Source: Phoenix dactylifera
Taxonomy: Eukaryota > Streptophyta > Magnoliopsida > Arecales > Arecaceae
Reading direction: 5' to 3'
DNA length: 64,000 bases
NCBI RefSeq assembly: GCF_009389715.1
Contig: NC_052409.1
Coordinates: 3,313,275-3,377,274, forward strand
Positions 35,301 to 53,295 of this stretch are shown here, in pieces. The first letter of the stretch is position 1, and each line of letters begins with the position of its first letter. Below the pieces are notes generated by a model that saw nothing but the letters and a program-made list of their open reading frames with translations, was not told where the DNA came from and searched no databases. Made by a program: the position numbers and the translations under genes.

Positions 35301-37454
35301 TCCACGTAGATGCATGCGCACCACCAGATCTATGATTATGGCCCCTCAGCGTAGACCACTAATATATTACATCTATCGTCAAAGACTTATTTCAAAATCC
35401 AGTTTGCATACTAAATCTTTATATTTTGATCTGTTACAATAAGACAACATTTCATAAGCACATAGACAATTCTCAATAATGGATTGTCCCTGAATTGATT
35501 GTGTCTCATCCGCCAGGGAGAAACTCAGCCAAACGGGTAGCAAGAATTTTAGTGATGACGAGAGGCCTTCTTTCCTCGGGACGAGGGCAACGAAAATGAA
35601 GTTGATACATGTCAAATCAAGTGTCCCATCTATTGGAAGTAGAGTTTTTGAACCAGAGCTTTTAAAAGTAGAGCTTTTTGAAGTAGAGTTTCTATAAAAA
35701 GTTGTTTGTTGTTTGATAACTACTTTTCTAAAGTGTTGCATCACTTTAACACATGTTTGGTAAACAAACTGAAAAAATACTTTTGGTATGACAAAATGAC
35801 TATAAAAAACATTACATAATATTATACAACAGAGCATAATAAAATATAATATGTACTAATACATAAATATATAAGATAATAATATTATAATATAGTAATA
35901 TAATATTGTGTATTATAGCATAATAATTTAATATAATATTAAATTATTTAACATAACATATCAATATATTATGATATAATATAATATTATATTATATTTA
36001 TAGTATAATACAACAAACAATTATTAAAAAAATATTTTATGTAATTGTTATATTTTATTACCAATATTTTGGTAAAAAAAACAGCTTTCAGACCGAACCT
36101 AAAAATGCTTCTTTTGGAAAGCTTCAAAATAAATTTTCTTCCAAAATAACTACTTTTAACTTTTAAAAAAATAAAATAATTTTTTAAAAATTTTATTAAA
36201 TATTTTTATTTTATCTAAAAGTATTTTTTGGAGCACCAAAGAGCAGCCTTGGTTCCGCCAAGTGAGAACAGAACAGTGAATGTTGTCTGAAGACAAAATA
36301 TCTACAAGAGCTGCAAGGACCGCACATCGATCCCCATACAAAAGATTCCCGTCCACGGAAAGTTGTTATAATGGAGTTATCGTGTCAAACTAAGAATCCA
36401 ATCGAGCAGCCACCATCTGACCAAATAATTGTATTTAGACAAAACGACATGCTTTTGGCTCCCTCCGAGGCGTGGAATCGGTGCAGGATATGCACGAATG
36501 CTCGTCGGCATCAGGAGGATGAATGGCTTCTTCAACCCAAATGTCTTTGCATTGCATTAAATTTGTCCAAAACGACAAGTCGTTCGCCGGCCCTCCCTTG
36601 TCGCCCATATAAATAGTCTGTAGAAAAAGGAGACAAGGTCCACCCCCATTTTCCATGCTTAGCGTTTGTTATCTAGAAAACATCAATGGGTGATGACATA
36701 CGCATGATCGCAAATATATGGAGTCATGGACGACGATATGGATCATAAATTAATAAAAATTATAAATAAATGAACAGCTCTGGTGAACAGCTAGCTTTGA
36801 GGTAGATGGGATATGCATATGCTTGGGTGAGAAGTTCTGCCTTTCGAACGAATCCAACGTTGGATCATTCATCACATAGATCTCAAAGTGATTCGTACTC
36901 TATGACTTGCTACTTGCATAGGACTTAAAGCGGTCAGCTAATGATCCAATGGTGGATTGGCGTGAAGGAGGGGAGTGGGTTGATCACTAGTGATTGTTCT
37001 AAAGTAGTGTTGCTAGTGCAAGTTAGTCAAAGTTGGCAAATGAAAAATATGTAAAAAAAATGTCTTTAGTGGAAGCCAATGTCCTAGGCATGTATTTTAA
37101 GATGTATCGGAAGTCGGCCTAACGTTATCAGCAGGACATGCCAGCTCTATGAGCATAGCATAATAATGCAACGGAGAACTTGCATAGTAATGTTATGTGC
37201 ATGTGATTAACTTAAATACTGTAATTTTAAAAAATATGATCTTATTTTAAGCAACATAATCTTTTGTTTTATTTTTTTCATAAAAAAAACTGGAATGGGA
37301 GGAAGTTCAATATGGAGGATCCAAACACTCTTATTATTTATTCTCACTTTGAAGCTTTACGATGGCTTTTCAAACTATCGCAAACTTCAATGCAAATGAT
37401 GGTGCGGTGAAAATTTGCATTTTTAGTATATGCTGAATCAATAATGCTAGCTTG
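35301..37454. other. Repeat-rich intergenic stretch without genes
   Basis: The part 35640-36240 is an AT-rich block bounded by AAAAGTAGAGC-like and CTACTTTTAACTTTT sequences that may be an old MITE. The part 36836-36972 is a palindromic element annotated separately. The open frames 35379-35837 and 36371-36616 show no family motif. Confidence 0.45.
36836..36972. mobile_element. Palindromic MITE, copy A
   Basis: Inverted arms at 36839-36869 and 36940-36971 match well: the left arm ends GAATCCAACGTTGGATCATT and the right arm starts AATGATCCAATGGTGGATT. The loop contains CATAGATCTCAAAGTGATTC, the core word of this family. No coding capacity. Confidence 0.7.
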
Positions 37455-37800
37455 CTCTGCGAGAACTTGTACGGCATGTGTTTAGTCCCACATCGGCTAT
37501 TCACTGAGTGGTTCAAAGCAAATTTCGGCTAGCTTTTTTGTATAAGGTTCTGAGTTGTAACAGATATTATCAAAGCAAATTCGTCCTATAACCTATGTGG
37601 ACTAGAGAATACTGTAGCACGGGTATATTTGAGCTGACTACGAGTTGATTGTGTATTTATGATTAGATTTGAATAAATTTGGATCTTGTCCTTATTTGTT
37701 ACGTGGATATTGGGTACTTATATAGGATCAAGGAATCCAAATAATACCTTTCGGCTAGTCTCTTTTAGGTGAGATCCTAAGTTATGATATTCTCTAGTAG
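37455..37800 (+). mobile_element. Solo-LTR-like fragment
   Basis: The sequence GTTTAGTCCCACATCGGCTA near 37480 is followed by TTTCGGCTAGC, a TATATAGG word near 37720, and the end TTTCGGCTAGTCTCTTTTAG with GTGAGATCCTAAG. This order resembles small plant LTRs of the AGTCCCACATCGG kind. No internal domain follows; a LINE relic begins directly after it. Confidence 0.45.
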
Positions 37801-38975
37801 ATTGGCCAGCTGGAAGTGGAGGGTTTCGTCTCCAGCAGCAATCCTTCTAAATGTTGTGCTATGTTCCATTCCCATTTATACTATGTCTTGTGCGGCTGTG
37901 CCTTTATCTTTGTTAAAAACTCTTTAAAAAGAATTTTAGAGCCTTCTTGTGGGACACCAACTTGTTAGAAAGAGACCTCCTTCTAATCTCTTTGGAAACC
38001 ATATGCCATCATAGAAGTAAAGGAGGACTTGGTTTGCATGTACTTCAGAACAAACAACAGGCTTTGTTTTGCAAGTTAGCCGCCCAAGTGGCATTACAAC
38101 CACATTCTTTATGGGCAGAGATAGTGCATACTAAGTACAAATTTGCTGGATCTTGACTACGCTTAGGAAAAACCAAGGAAGGCTTCTGATATATGGAATA
38201 AATATGTAGATTTGGATCTAAGGTGCAAAATCATTTAAATGCCTATACGAAACCTTGGATTAATTGCTACACTTTAAGCCATTGGCTGACTTTCTTAAAT
38301 GTGCATGATGATTTATCGAATCTGAAAGCGGCTCACTTTGTTACTTATGAAAAGGAACGGGATTTGCAGCCATTAGCCTACTATTTCAATACTAGCATGA
38401 TGAATCATATTAAGCATATTCCTTCGTCTAAAGGAAATTGGTCCGATTAGTTAACTTGGAACTCTTCCAGATCTCTAATCCTTCTTTAAGGGAAATGTAT
38501 TTGGTCTGTACTCACACTCATTGTGTGTGAGACGCCGATGTACCAAAAAAAAAAAATATATATATCAAGTGGTTAACCACTTGATGCCCGGTCTCAATGG
38601 ATATGAAAATTGAAGGTGCCAATGAGGGCGAGTTTTTTTTCTGGTGGAAACTAAATTGGTTGAGGCTGCCATGCAAATCTCTGCTTCATGATAGGGGTAT
38701 TCTTTCTAATCAGAATTTACAGTGTGATCTCTGTCCTCAATCTATTCAACATCCACAGCACGTCGTAATTAAATGTTCTTTTGCAATTAACCATTGGCAT
38801 ATACTTGGAAGATGGTTTTCAGTTGATTTTGTACCTGCATCATTATCCGCTTATGTATTATTTTTGACTAAAGTTTGGCTCAAGGGGTCTCCAATACTAT
38901 ACGTTACATGGATTGCTCATTCTCATCATTCATGCAGGTTAATGTCTGGCCCTTTAATGAAAGACATATATATTA
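37790..38975 (+). pseudogene. LINE ORF2 relic (RT C-terminal part and zinc-binding RVT domain)
   Basis: In broken frames one reads RLASWKWRVSSPAAILLN, SIPIYTMS, then at 37947-38156 the block ICHHRSKGGLGLHVLQNKQQ and CKLAAQVALQPHSLWAEIV, typical of the thumb and connection of plant L1-type reverse transcriptases. At 38597-38930 the zf-RVT block reads LRLPCKSLLHDRGILSNQNL, CDLCPQSIQHPQHVVIKC. Stops and frameshifts separate the pieces, and an A-run plus AT repeat at 38546-38570 marks a further insertion between them. The RNase H domain is missing. Confidence 0.8.
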
Positions 38976-39129
38976 TCTCGGATTTCTGTATTACAGGTAT
39001 TCACCATTTCAGATATAAGAAGAGAAGGGAATATAATGGCATATGAAGTTGGATACACAAGAGGATGGCAGTTATGCCGTTGGTTTTGTATATTGTTTAT
39101 GATGTATGAGGCTTTATTTTCCTTATGTT

Positions 39130-41930
39130 CTTTTTTTTGGGTAATCCAAATAATTCATACTATTTTAGTATGAGTACATCCACATAAGTCAGAAGATACA
39201 ATATTGCGAAAATAAAAGGGGGTAACCTCGAGGATATCCGACAGCCAGCCACCAGAGTATTAGGCCATATTAGAGGCAACCTGGTCAACCGCCCTGTTCG
39301 CCTCCCTATATACATAGTTGGCATGAAAGGCAACACACCCCATCACCATTTTGTAGATGTCTTGCAACGATGGATGGTCGCCATCAGCTTCCTCCAGGTT
39401 CTGAATCCAACTAACCACCAATGCAAAATCCCCCTCAAGTTGGATATTGTCAGCTCTCAATGTCGTCCTTGCATAGATGATGCCCTCCTATGCAGCTTCG
39501 CTCCATGAAACAGATGTATCATACATGTGCCTGCCCCCAGCAGCCACCAATCTAGAGTCAGAATTTTTGATTATGAATCCAACTCCAACTCTATGTCCGC
39601 CGTCAGACACGCTCCATCGAAGTTGACCGTGAGAAAGCTCGGTGGTAGAGGCTCTCAATGGATAAGGATTGTCCTAGACGCTACAGGAGCTGAATGGGAG
39701 TTACATGTGTCCCTTGTTATCCCAAGATCACTAATAGTCAATAGAGTAGGGTTAGAGGATCTCGGCCACTTAAAGTAAGGTTCTGTCCAGTACTTGCCTA
39801 GGATGTTGCTTTCTGTTCTCGAACACCGAAGTGTTTCCGACAAGCCAAATATGGTAGGCAATATAAGCAGCCCCAGCACCTTAAGATACCTTTCTCATAG
39901 TTCCTTTCAGTAGAGCCAAGAAGGCTACAATTGGTGTTGTATGGTGCATACATGTCAAGTTTGCCCTAGACCACCTCTACAGTTGAGCTACCCTTGGGCA
40001 CTGGAATAGTACATGAGCCACAGACTCCTCCAACAAGCACTCTACATAAGAAGAGGAGCCTCACTCCCTTCTATTTAGAACACTCCTGCTAGGGAGGCAG
40101 ATCCATATCACTTTTTTAAAAACAAACAAACAAAAAAAAAACAATATGATGGTGAACACACCAACCTCTACTTTCTTTATGTTCTTTTGCATCTTTCTTT
40201 TGCATCTACTTTCTTTGTAGATGTCTTGCAATGACGGATGGTCGCCATCAGCTTCCTCCAGGTTCTGAATCCAACTAACCACCAATGCAAAATCCCCCTC
40301 AAGTTGGATATTGTCAGCTCTCAATGTCATCCTTGCGTAGATGATGCCCTCCATGCAGCTTCGCTCCATGAAACAGATGTATCATACATGTGCCTGCCCC
40401 CAGCAGCCACCAATCTAGAGTCAGAATTTTTGATTATGCATCCAACTCCAACTCTATGTCCGCCGTCAGACACGCTCTATCGAAGTTGACCGTGAGAAAG
40501 CTCGGTGGTAGAGGCTCTCAAGGGATAAGGATTGTCCTAGACGCTACAGGAGCCGAATGGGAGTTACATGTGTCCCTTATTATCCCAAGATCGCTAATAG
40601 TCAATAGAGTAGGGTTAGAGGATCTCGGCCACTTAAAGTAAGGTTCTGTCCAGTACTTGCCTAGGATGTTGCTTTCTGTTCTCGAACACCCAAGTGTTTC
40701 CGACAAGCCAAATATGGTAGGCAATATAAGCAGCCCCAGCACCTTAAGATACCTTCCTCATAGTTCCTTTCAGTAGAGCCAAGAAGGCTACAATTGGTGT
40801 TGTATGGTGCATACATGTCAAGTTTGCCCTAGACCACCTCTACAGTTGAGCTACCCTTGGGCACTGGAATAGTACATGAGCCACAGACTCCTCCAACAAG
40901 CACTCTACATAAGAAGAGGAGCCTCACTCCCTTCTATTTAGAACACTCCTGCTAGGGAGGCAGATCCATATCACTTTCTTAAAAACAAACAAACAAAAAA
41001 AAAACAATATGATGGTGAACACACCAACCTCTACTTTCTTTATGTTCTTTTGCATCTTTCTTTTGCATCTACTTTCTTTGTAGATGTCTTGCAACGACGG
41101 ATGGTCGCCATCAGCTTCCTCCAGGTTCTGAATCCAACTAACCACCAATGCAAAATCCCCCTCAAGTTGGATATTGTCAGCTCTCAATGTCGTCCTTGCG
41201 TAGATGATGCCCTCCTATGCAGCTTCGCTCCATGAAACAGATGTATCATACATGTGCCTGCCCCCAGCAGCCACCAATCTAAAGTCAGAATTTTTGATTA
41301 TGAATCCAACTCCAACTCTATGTCCGCCGTCAGACACGCTCTATCGAAGTTGACCGTGAGAAAGCTCGGTGGTAGAGGCTCTCAAGGGATAAGGATTGTC
41401 CTAGACGCTACAGGAGCCGAATGGGAGTTACATGTGTCCCTTGTTATCCCAAGATCGCTGATAGTCAATAGAGTAGGGTTGGAGGATCTCGGCCACTTAA
41501 AGTAAGGTCATGTCCAGTACTTGCCTAGGATGTTGCTTTCTGTTCTCGAACACCCAAGTGTTTCCGACAAGCCAAATATGGTAGGCAATATAAGCAACCC
41601 CAGCACCTTAAGATACCTTCCTCATAGTTCCTTTCAGTAGAGCCAAGAAGGCTACAATTGGTGTTGTATGGTGCATACATGTCAAGTTTGCCCTAGACCA
41701 CCTCTACAGTTGAGCTACCCTTGGGCACTGGAATAGTACATGAGCCACAGACTCCTCCAACAAGCACTCTACATAAGAAGAGGAGCCTCACTCCCTTCTA
41801 TTTAGAACACTCCTGCTAGGGAGGCAGATCCATATCACTTTCTTAAAAACAAACAAACAAAAAAAAAAACAATATGATGGTGAACACACCAACCTCTACT
41901 TTCTTTATGTTCTTTTGCATCTTTTAATAT
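39130..41930 (-). pseudogene. LINE ORF2 3' end (zf-RVT and RNase H) in triplicate, minus strand
   Basis: On the minus strand each unit carries a degraded zf-RVT end (YLACRKHLGVREQK region), LTVNFDGACLTADI, GVGFIIKNSDSRLVAAGGRH, and LRADNIQLEGDFALVVSWIQ, the RNase H domain of a plant L1-type LINE. Only the copy nearest 39.3 kb keeps the natural end VYREANRAVDQVASNMA and a terminal A-run (T-run at 39131-39138 on the plus strand). Copies 1 and 3 share a TAG before EGIIYA where the family has Trp; copy 2 has lost one base there. Frameshifts make all copies inactive. Confidence 0.85.
39351..41924. repeat. Tandem triplication, unit 863-864 bp
   Basis: Copies start at 39351, 40215 and 41078, each at TTGTAGATGTCTTGCAA, and the last ends near 41924. 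They differ by rare substitutions and single-base indels when read side by side. The junction sequence TTTATGTTCTTTTGCATC precedes each new copy. The unit is a LINE fragment, so a secondary tandem amplification of a retrotransposon piece took place after insertion. Confidence 0.9.
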
Positions 41931-42071
41931 ACACACAAAAAAAAATGCAGCTTATTCTCACTATTCAATTTTTTTTTAAAAAAATAAACTTAATAAAAGT
42001 ATTCAAGAATCTTCGGATTTAGATTGGATTGATAGCATTTGTTGCTAGATTAATTATTCAGGCTTAAAGTC

Positions 42072-42505
42072 TACGATCGCCGCCACCAAGGTGGTAGCCC
42101 AGTTGGAACGGGGCGTTTGCTTCCAACCAAGTGGTTCCAGGTTCGAAACGCACGGGCGTCGATTAAATTTGGGGACCGTATGCCCCGCGCCTGGACACGG
42201 GGTCTAGAAGTGCTACTGGTCGGCTGGTAGCCTGGGTGGTGCCAGGTGTGACGTACTCACACGGGGTACTCGTGCCAGAGCCCAGAGGGGTAATGAGCCG
42301 AGGCCACGGGTGGGGAGGGTATGAGTAATATATGGCTGGGGCCTGGTGAGCTGGGCCTATACCAAACGGTCATTCTGCCCGCATCGAACATGCTCCTGGC
42401 GGGGCGGGGGCCCAGTGTGGGGCTGCTACGCGGGGGTGGGCTTGTTCCTTCCTCCCCTCTTCCCTTTTTTTCAGCAAAAAAAAAAAAAAAAAAGTTACGA
42501 TCGCC
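42072..42505 (+). mobile_element. 414-bp GC-rich tRNA-derived SINE with 10-bp target-site duplication
   Basis: The body (42082-42495) is flanked by TACGATCGCC at 42072-42081 and 42496-42505. Its head has an A box GGTAGCCCAGTTGG and a B box AGGTTCGAAAC about 40 bases on, the internal Pol III promoter of tRNA-derived SINEs. A long GC-rich body (TGACGTACTCACACGGGG, TGGGGAGGGTATGAG) and a pyrimidine stretch with a 17-A tail follow. No coding capacity. The clear duplication and intact tail suggest a fairly young insertion. It lies about 0.5 kb upstream of the CRK start. Confidence 0.85.
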
Positions 42506-42969
42506 CTCAACAACTTAATTAAATTATGAAGGAGCGGCCGACTCAACATGAATTATCTTACCCAAAGATTTCATACATACAATTATCTTAAATATTTTAT
42601 TTATAGTCGCTGTAGTTTATTTTATATTTATTTAATAACATACTTTACTTTATAATATTTTCATATCATTTATATTTTTATACATATATTTAGTTACTTG
42701 AAGTACTATGAGTTGACTTGCAAGTCTTTTTACCGTGTCAAATCAAAATTAAAATTTCCTGTTTCCGATAATCCTATCCAGCGCCAACCAATGGGCAAAC
42801 AGTCAAACCATCCAACCAGCAAACCGGGAACTCTCGAGCTCTAAAATCTAAACAGCTCCCACCTCCCATCCGTCTCTCCTTAAAAACGCGCCCCACCGTT
42901 TCGAACCCATCCGGAGTGCGCCAACCCGGGAGCTTTCGTCGCTTCCTTCGAATCCCCTCCCCGTTCCCG

Positions 42970-49142
<6,173 letters not shown>

Positions 49143-50380
49143 TCTTAGCATGCGTCCTGGTAATATAGAACGATCAGAGATGGATTATAGTTATGATACA
49201 TAGTGCATTTGATGCTGAACAATGCAATAAGCTAGGGCATTGTGTTTACAATTTAATGAACTAGATATCAGGACTAAGAAGTGCATTCAAGATTGTAAAT
49301 TTGCAGATTGATAAGGCAAAATAAGGTAAGATCGATACATGTAGCTTCCCCAGCTGACAATATATGAATAAGATGATTTATGGATGGGCCAAACTGAATT
49401 AATACCTGGAGAAATATCTTATATTTGACTCAAAGAATTGCTGCATTTTGAGGATCAAATGGTCTACACATTTGGAAACATTCTTGCATGCTAGTTTACA
49501 TAACGAAGTTCTCGATATACCTCCTATTAAGTCTGCCCTAAGAATTGAAAGGGGATCGGACTCCGGTTTCAACCTGGCGAAGTGTGTATAGCCATTAGTA
49601 GAGCTCTTGGTAGCAAGGCAGGCTCTTATTTACGAGCTTTCTGCAAGCGGAGCACCGGTCATCAGGAAGAAGACTATGGTTTGATCGAAGGAAGGACCGA
49701 GGGGGTGTAAACCAAGTCCCTGGTTAGATCACTAAAATAAACAATCATATGATTCCAATCATGAGGAATCTCATCAAACCATTCCTTTTCGCCACAATGA
49801 CATGATCGATGACCACCGAAATAAACTTCCAACTTGCATAAAGCTCATGACGAAAAGAAGTGATGCACAAACAATCAACTCCACACTAGTCGTAATCCAT
49901 GAAATGGATTATTACATCTGATCCATGAACACGATTCAGATCGAACAACTCTTGATCAACTTTTGGGGCCAACAAAAGATCTAGTTTGAAGAAACTCGGC
50001 TTGTCCACATTGTTGATAGAGAACATTACAATGTTACAATTCATATATGTCAGTTGATTGTTGGAGACTTCCCTGGATTCAAAGATGGCCTATGCTTAAG
50101 CCTAAGTGGCTACTGCGATTGATCGACACATGGAGCCGATGCAGCGATGACATGGAGATTCAGCTGGACTCAAACCAGGACGAGTGATGGGAGCTTGCAG
50201 ATGTCGAGCTTTGGATAAGCATGAGTTTGAAGGCTATTGGTAAGAGTCCAAGGGTGTGGCATTGAGTGTGTGGGGTAGGGAGGGTGTCCTTCCTGTCGGG
50301 CCGGTATCTTGCATGGCAAACTAGATATCAACCTTACTTGGAGAAGATTCCTCTCAGGTGTTTTAGATCGAGCACATCAC
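49143..50380. other. CRK 3'UTR and unassigned intergenic sequence
   Basis: The 3'UTR of the CRK gene occupies the first part. No open frame with a family motif and no repeat is evident after it. Confidence 0.5.
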
Positions 50381-50381
50381 T

Positions 50382-50820
50382 CATGCAATTATAATTAAAA
50401 GGAAAAAAATGAGGAAAATGATGCAGTCCCATCTCTCTCTCTCTCTGGATGGCTCCGACTTGTATTCTTTCTAAATATTTTATTTTTTAACTTTATTAGA
50501 TATATTTATATTCATGCAATTATAATTAAAAGAAAAAAAAGAGAAAAATTATGCAATCCCATCTCTCTCTGTCTCTAGATGACTCTGACTTATATTTCTT
50601 CTAAATATTTTGTTTTTTAATTTTATTAGATGTATTTATATTCATGCAATTATAATTAAAAGGAAAGACAAGAGGAAAATAATGCAGTCCCATCACTTTT
50701 TCTGTCTGTAGATAACTCCAATTTGTATTCCTTCTAAATATTTTATTTTTTAATTTTATTAAATATATTCATATTGAGCGGGTATAAGCCATCTGGTTGT
50801 ATCGTTAAAAAAAAAAAAAA
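50382..50820 (+). repeat. 130-bp unit, three tandem copies ending in a poly(A) run
   Basis: CATGCAATTATAATTAAAAG starts units at about 50382, 50513 and 50643. Each contains a CCCATCTCTCTCT-like pyrimidine part and TTCTAAATATTTTATTTTTT. After the third copy comes a short unique tail and 16 A residues (50805-50821), so the array may be the 3' end of a retroposon. Confidence 0.8.
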
Positions 50821-51110
50821 AAGTGTTTCTCAGTGACCGGGTCTTCTTGCATATGTTTAATTGTACTGTACCATTTTATTTTTAGAATTGATGATGGAAA
50901 CTTCATATCCTTCTTTGAAAAAACACCAAGCAAAACTACTTCTCTCAAAAAAACACTTCTAGAAGCAAATTAAAGGAACATAATGGATATTCATAATTCC
51001 ATTAAGGTTTTTATCATGAAAAATGTGCATGTACTTTATGCCAATAATGTACCTATATTGTTCTCATTTTTGGCATGTACCTGTATCTCTCTCTTTCTCT
51101 CTCTCGTAAC

Positions 51111-51307
51111 GTTTTCCCATTTTTAGAGTACTTCATAAATTTTAATGACGTGGGGCCATAAGATCTGGCCAATAACTTTTCCTATTTTTAAAGTACTTCA
51201 TAAATTTTAATGACGTGGGGCCATAAGATCTGGCCAATAAGTTTTCCCATTTATAGAGTACTTCATAAATTTTAATGATGTGGGGCCATAAGATCTGGCC
51301 AATATCT
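51111..51307. repeat. 65-bp unit, three tandem copies
   Basis: Units begin TTTTCCCATTTTTAGAGTAC and end CATAAGATCTGGCCAATA, at about 51111, 51177 and 51242. They differ at few positions. Confidence 0.9.
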
Positions 51308-52962
51308 CGCCAAAAGCTTTTTGTGCAGGTCTCCATATGTTGGGTGCTTCAGGGACATACAACATTTCCATGCACACACGACTGAATCGATTAGAGTGTT
51401 ACTTGGCACCAAAATCATGCTAGATTTGAAGTGGTCGGATTGACTCCATGGATGGCACGGTGCAATCCCTAGTGGATTTTCTAAATCACGCTGGATGAAT
51501 TATATCACGACAAGTGGCGAAAGTTTGTTACGAGCTCTCACAATGTCTTCCAATGAGCAAGGGACACATGACCCTAAAAGTTGCACCAAATCTGAAAAGA
51601 AGGCAGCCAAGCTACTTGTCAAATGGTTCCATAACATAGATAAGATCGCAGACTAGGATGTAGCATGAAAATCCCACAGCATTGGCTCATTGAGGTGAAT
51701 AGGGTGATCCTTGAATTCAAAATAGTAGGGAATCAGCTACCTAATTGCCTACTAAGTCTGTTAACTTAATAATTATGTACAATCTACAGCCTACAGAGAT
51801 ATGCAATGGGGTCCCACTTGATTTGTGGTGCTTAGGACTGGGTGCAAATTTTGTCGGGAATATCTTGACCAGCCAAGTAAATTAATACCGACCAAGGCGT
51901 TAGGAGAGCTTATAATGTAATGGTTAATGGGATATCTTAGTATAGCCATGTAGAGGAGGACCACAACTGCACCCTTCTGTGTCCGGCTGCTGCTGAAGGG
52001 ATCGGTTCTCCCACGGTTTAATGGTTCCAAAAGATACGGGCTTGTTTAAAGGTGATGCCTCTTTTATCCGGATGACAAGGATTGGGGCTGCCTCTGCCGG
52101 AAGGCTGAGGAGCACATAGGAACCTGCGTTTGAGGTGGAAACGGATTGAAATCACCACTTTACTTTATACCATGGTGAAGTTATTACTTTTTTTTAAAAG
52201 CTTAAACTTATAGAATAAGATAGATTTATTTATATATTTTATATTTTTTTAGAGCTGAGATCGACGTGGCAACGAGTTTCATATTTCATATATATTTTTG
52301 TACTTTGCCTCTCTCTTTTTTTCCCTTCATCTTTTTCATCTATAAGGGATGGGGCTATGATAAATGCATTATTCCAACACACACGCACACAAAAGAAAAT
52401 CTATAGGTACAAGATTAGCTAAAATTGTCTCATCCACACATACAAAAAAAAAAAAAAATATAGGTACAAGATTGGCTGAAATTGCCACTTAAATCCACTC
52501 CATTCACTCATGTATAGGAACATGTCCAGTGGCATAATACAAAAGTAGATATGATAGAATTTGCAAAGAAAATGTTTATTGAGATACTCTGCATTCATAA
52601 AACTTTTATTTGACTATGTGGGATGCAGTATCCGCTAAACAAAATTAAAATTATTATCCATTTTTTGAAAATTCTGCATGAGGGATTTTCTAGGGGCTGT
52701 TGGAAAGAGAGGAACTTAAAGGTTTTCCTACACAAGACCTCCTCTAGTGCCTCTACTGCATACATTGAATAGCCTCCGACTTTTTAATGTTCGGGCAATG
52801 TTATGCTAATAGAGAGATTTTTCTGGATTTACAAAATTTGGTCAAAGATAAAAGAGTATTATCGTCCAAGAAAATTTGAGTGGAGACTATTGTCTGCAAT
52901 CAATAAGCCTGGCAAGATTGTCTCAAAGTAGAGACAGAGGTGTAGCATGAAAAAAGAATTTA
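51308..52962. other. Intergenic, nothing recognised
   Basis: Frames at 51791-52030 and 51924-52115 overlap one another and carry no motif. A short imperfect direct repeat (TATAGGTACAAGATT) occurs near 52402 and 52459, separated by an A-run. Confidence 0.45.
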
Positions 52963-52963
52963 T

Positions 52964-53018
52964 CTTTCTTCGCTTGAATCCACCATTGATGGTGGATTTG
53001 TGCGAAAGAAGTGAATCC
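52964..53018. mobile_element. Palindromic MITE remnant with almost no loop, copy C
   Basis: CTTTCTTCGCTTGAATCCAC is followed almost at once by its complement GTGGATTTGTGCGAAAGAAG. The arms match the terminal arms of copies A and B, but the loop is missing, as expected for an internal deletion or hairpin processing. Confidence 0.6.
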
Positions 53019-53039
53019 TTCCAAAAGATACACCCCTAA

Positions 53040-53295
53040 CCCCTCAAAGTGGAGGCTTTGTCCGCTTGTTCTATTCTTTCTTAATTTATTTTTCCATCTT
53101 GATGCACATCGTCTACTCCTGCTTTCAGAGGCTAAAGACCTTTGTTTATGATGAATTGTTTCTTAGGTTTAGCTTCATTCGATCTATATCTATAAATCCT
53201 TGTGTTAACTCTCATAACTTCTTATTGTAAAGTTTAGCTTATTTTTAATAAATCTGAATGGCTGTGCCTCCTTTTTATCTAAAAAAAAAAAAAAA
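53040..53295 (+). mobile_element. Likely LINE 3' tail
   Basis: The segment ends AATAAATCTGAATGGCTGTG, CCTCCTTTTTATCT and then a 15-A run at 53281-53295, which resembles the 3' ends of the plant LINEs elsewhere in this window (1507-1822). The 5' border is arbitrary and no target duplication was found. Confidence 0.4.

Noticed and set aside
39351-41924. CRISPR-like or gene-cluster interpretation of the repeats
   Set aside because: The repeats are 863 bp with no spacers and contain broken LINE sequence; the organism is a plant.
42082-42180. tRNA gene at the head of the 414-bp element
   Set aside because: The tRNA-like part continues into a long body with an A-tail and target-site duplication, which shows a SINE.
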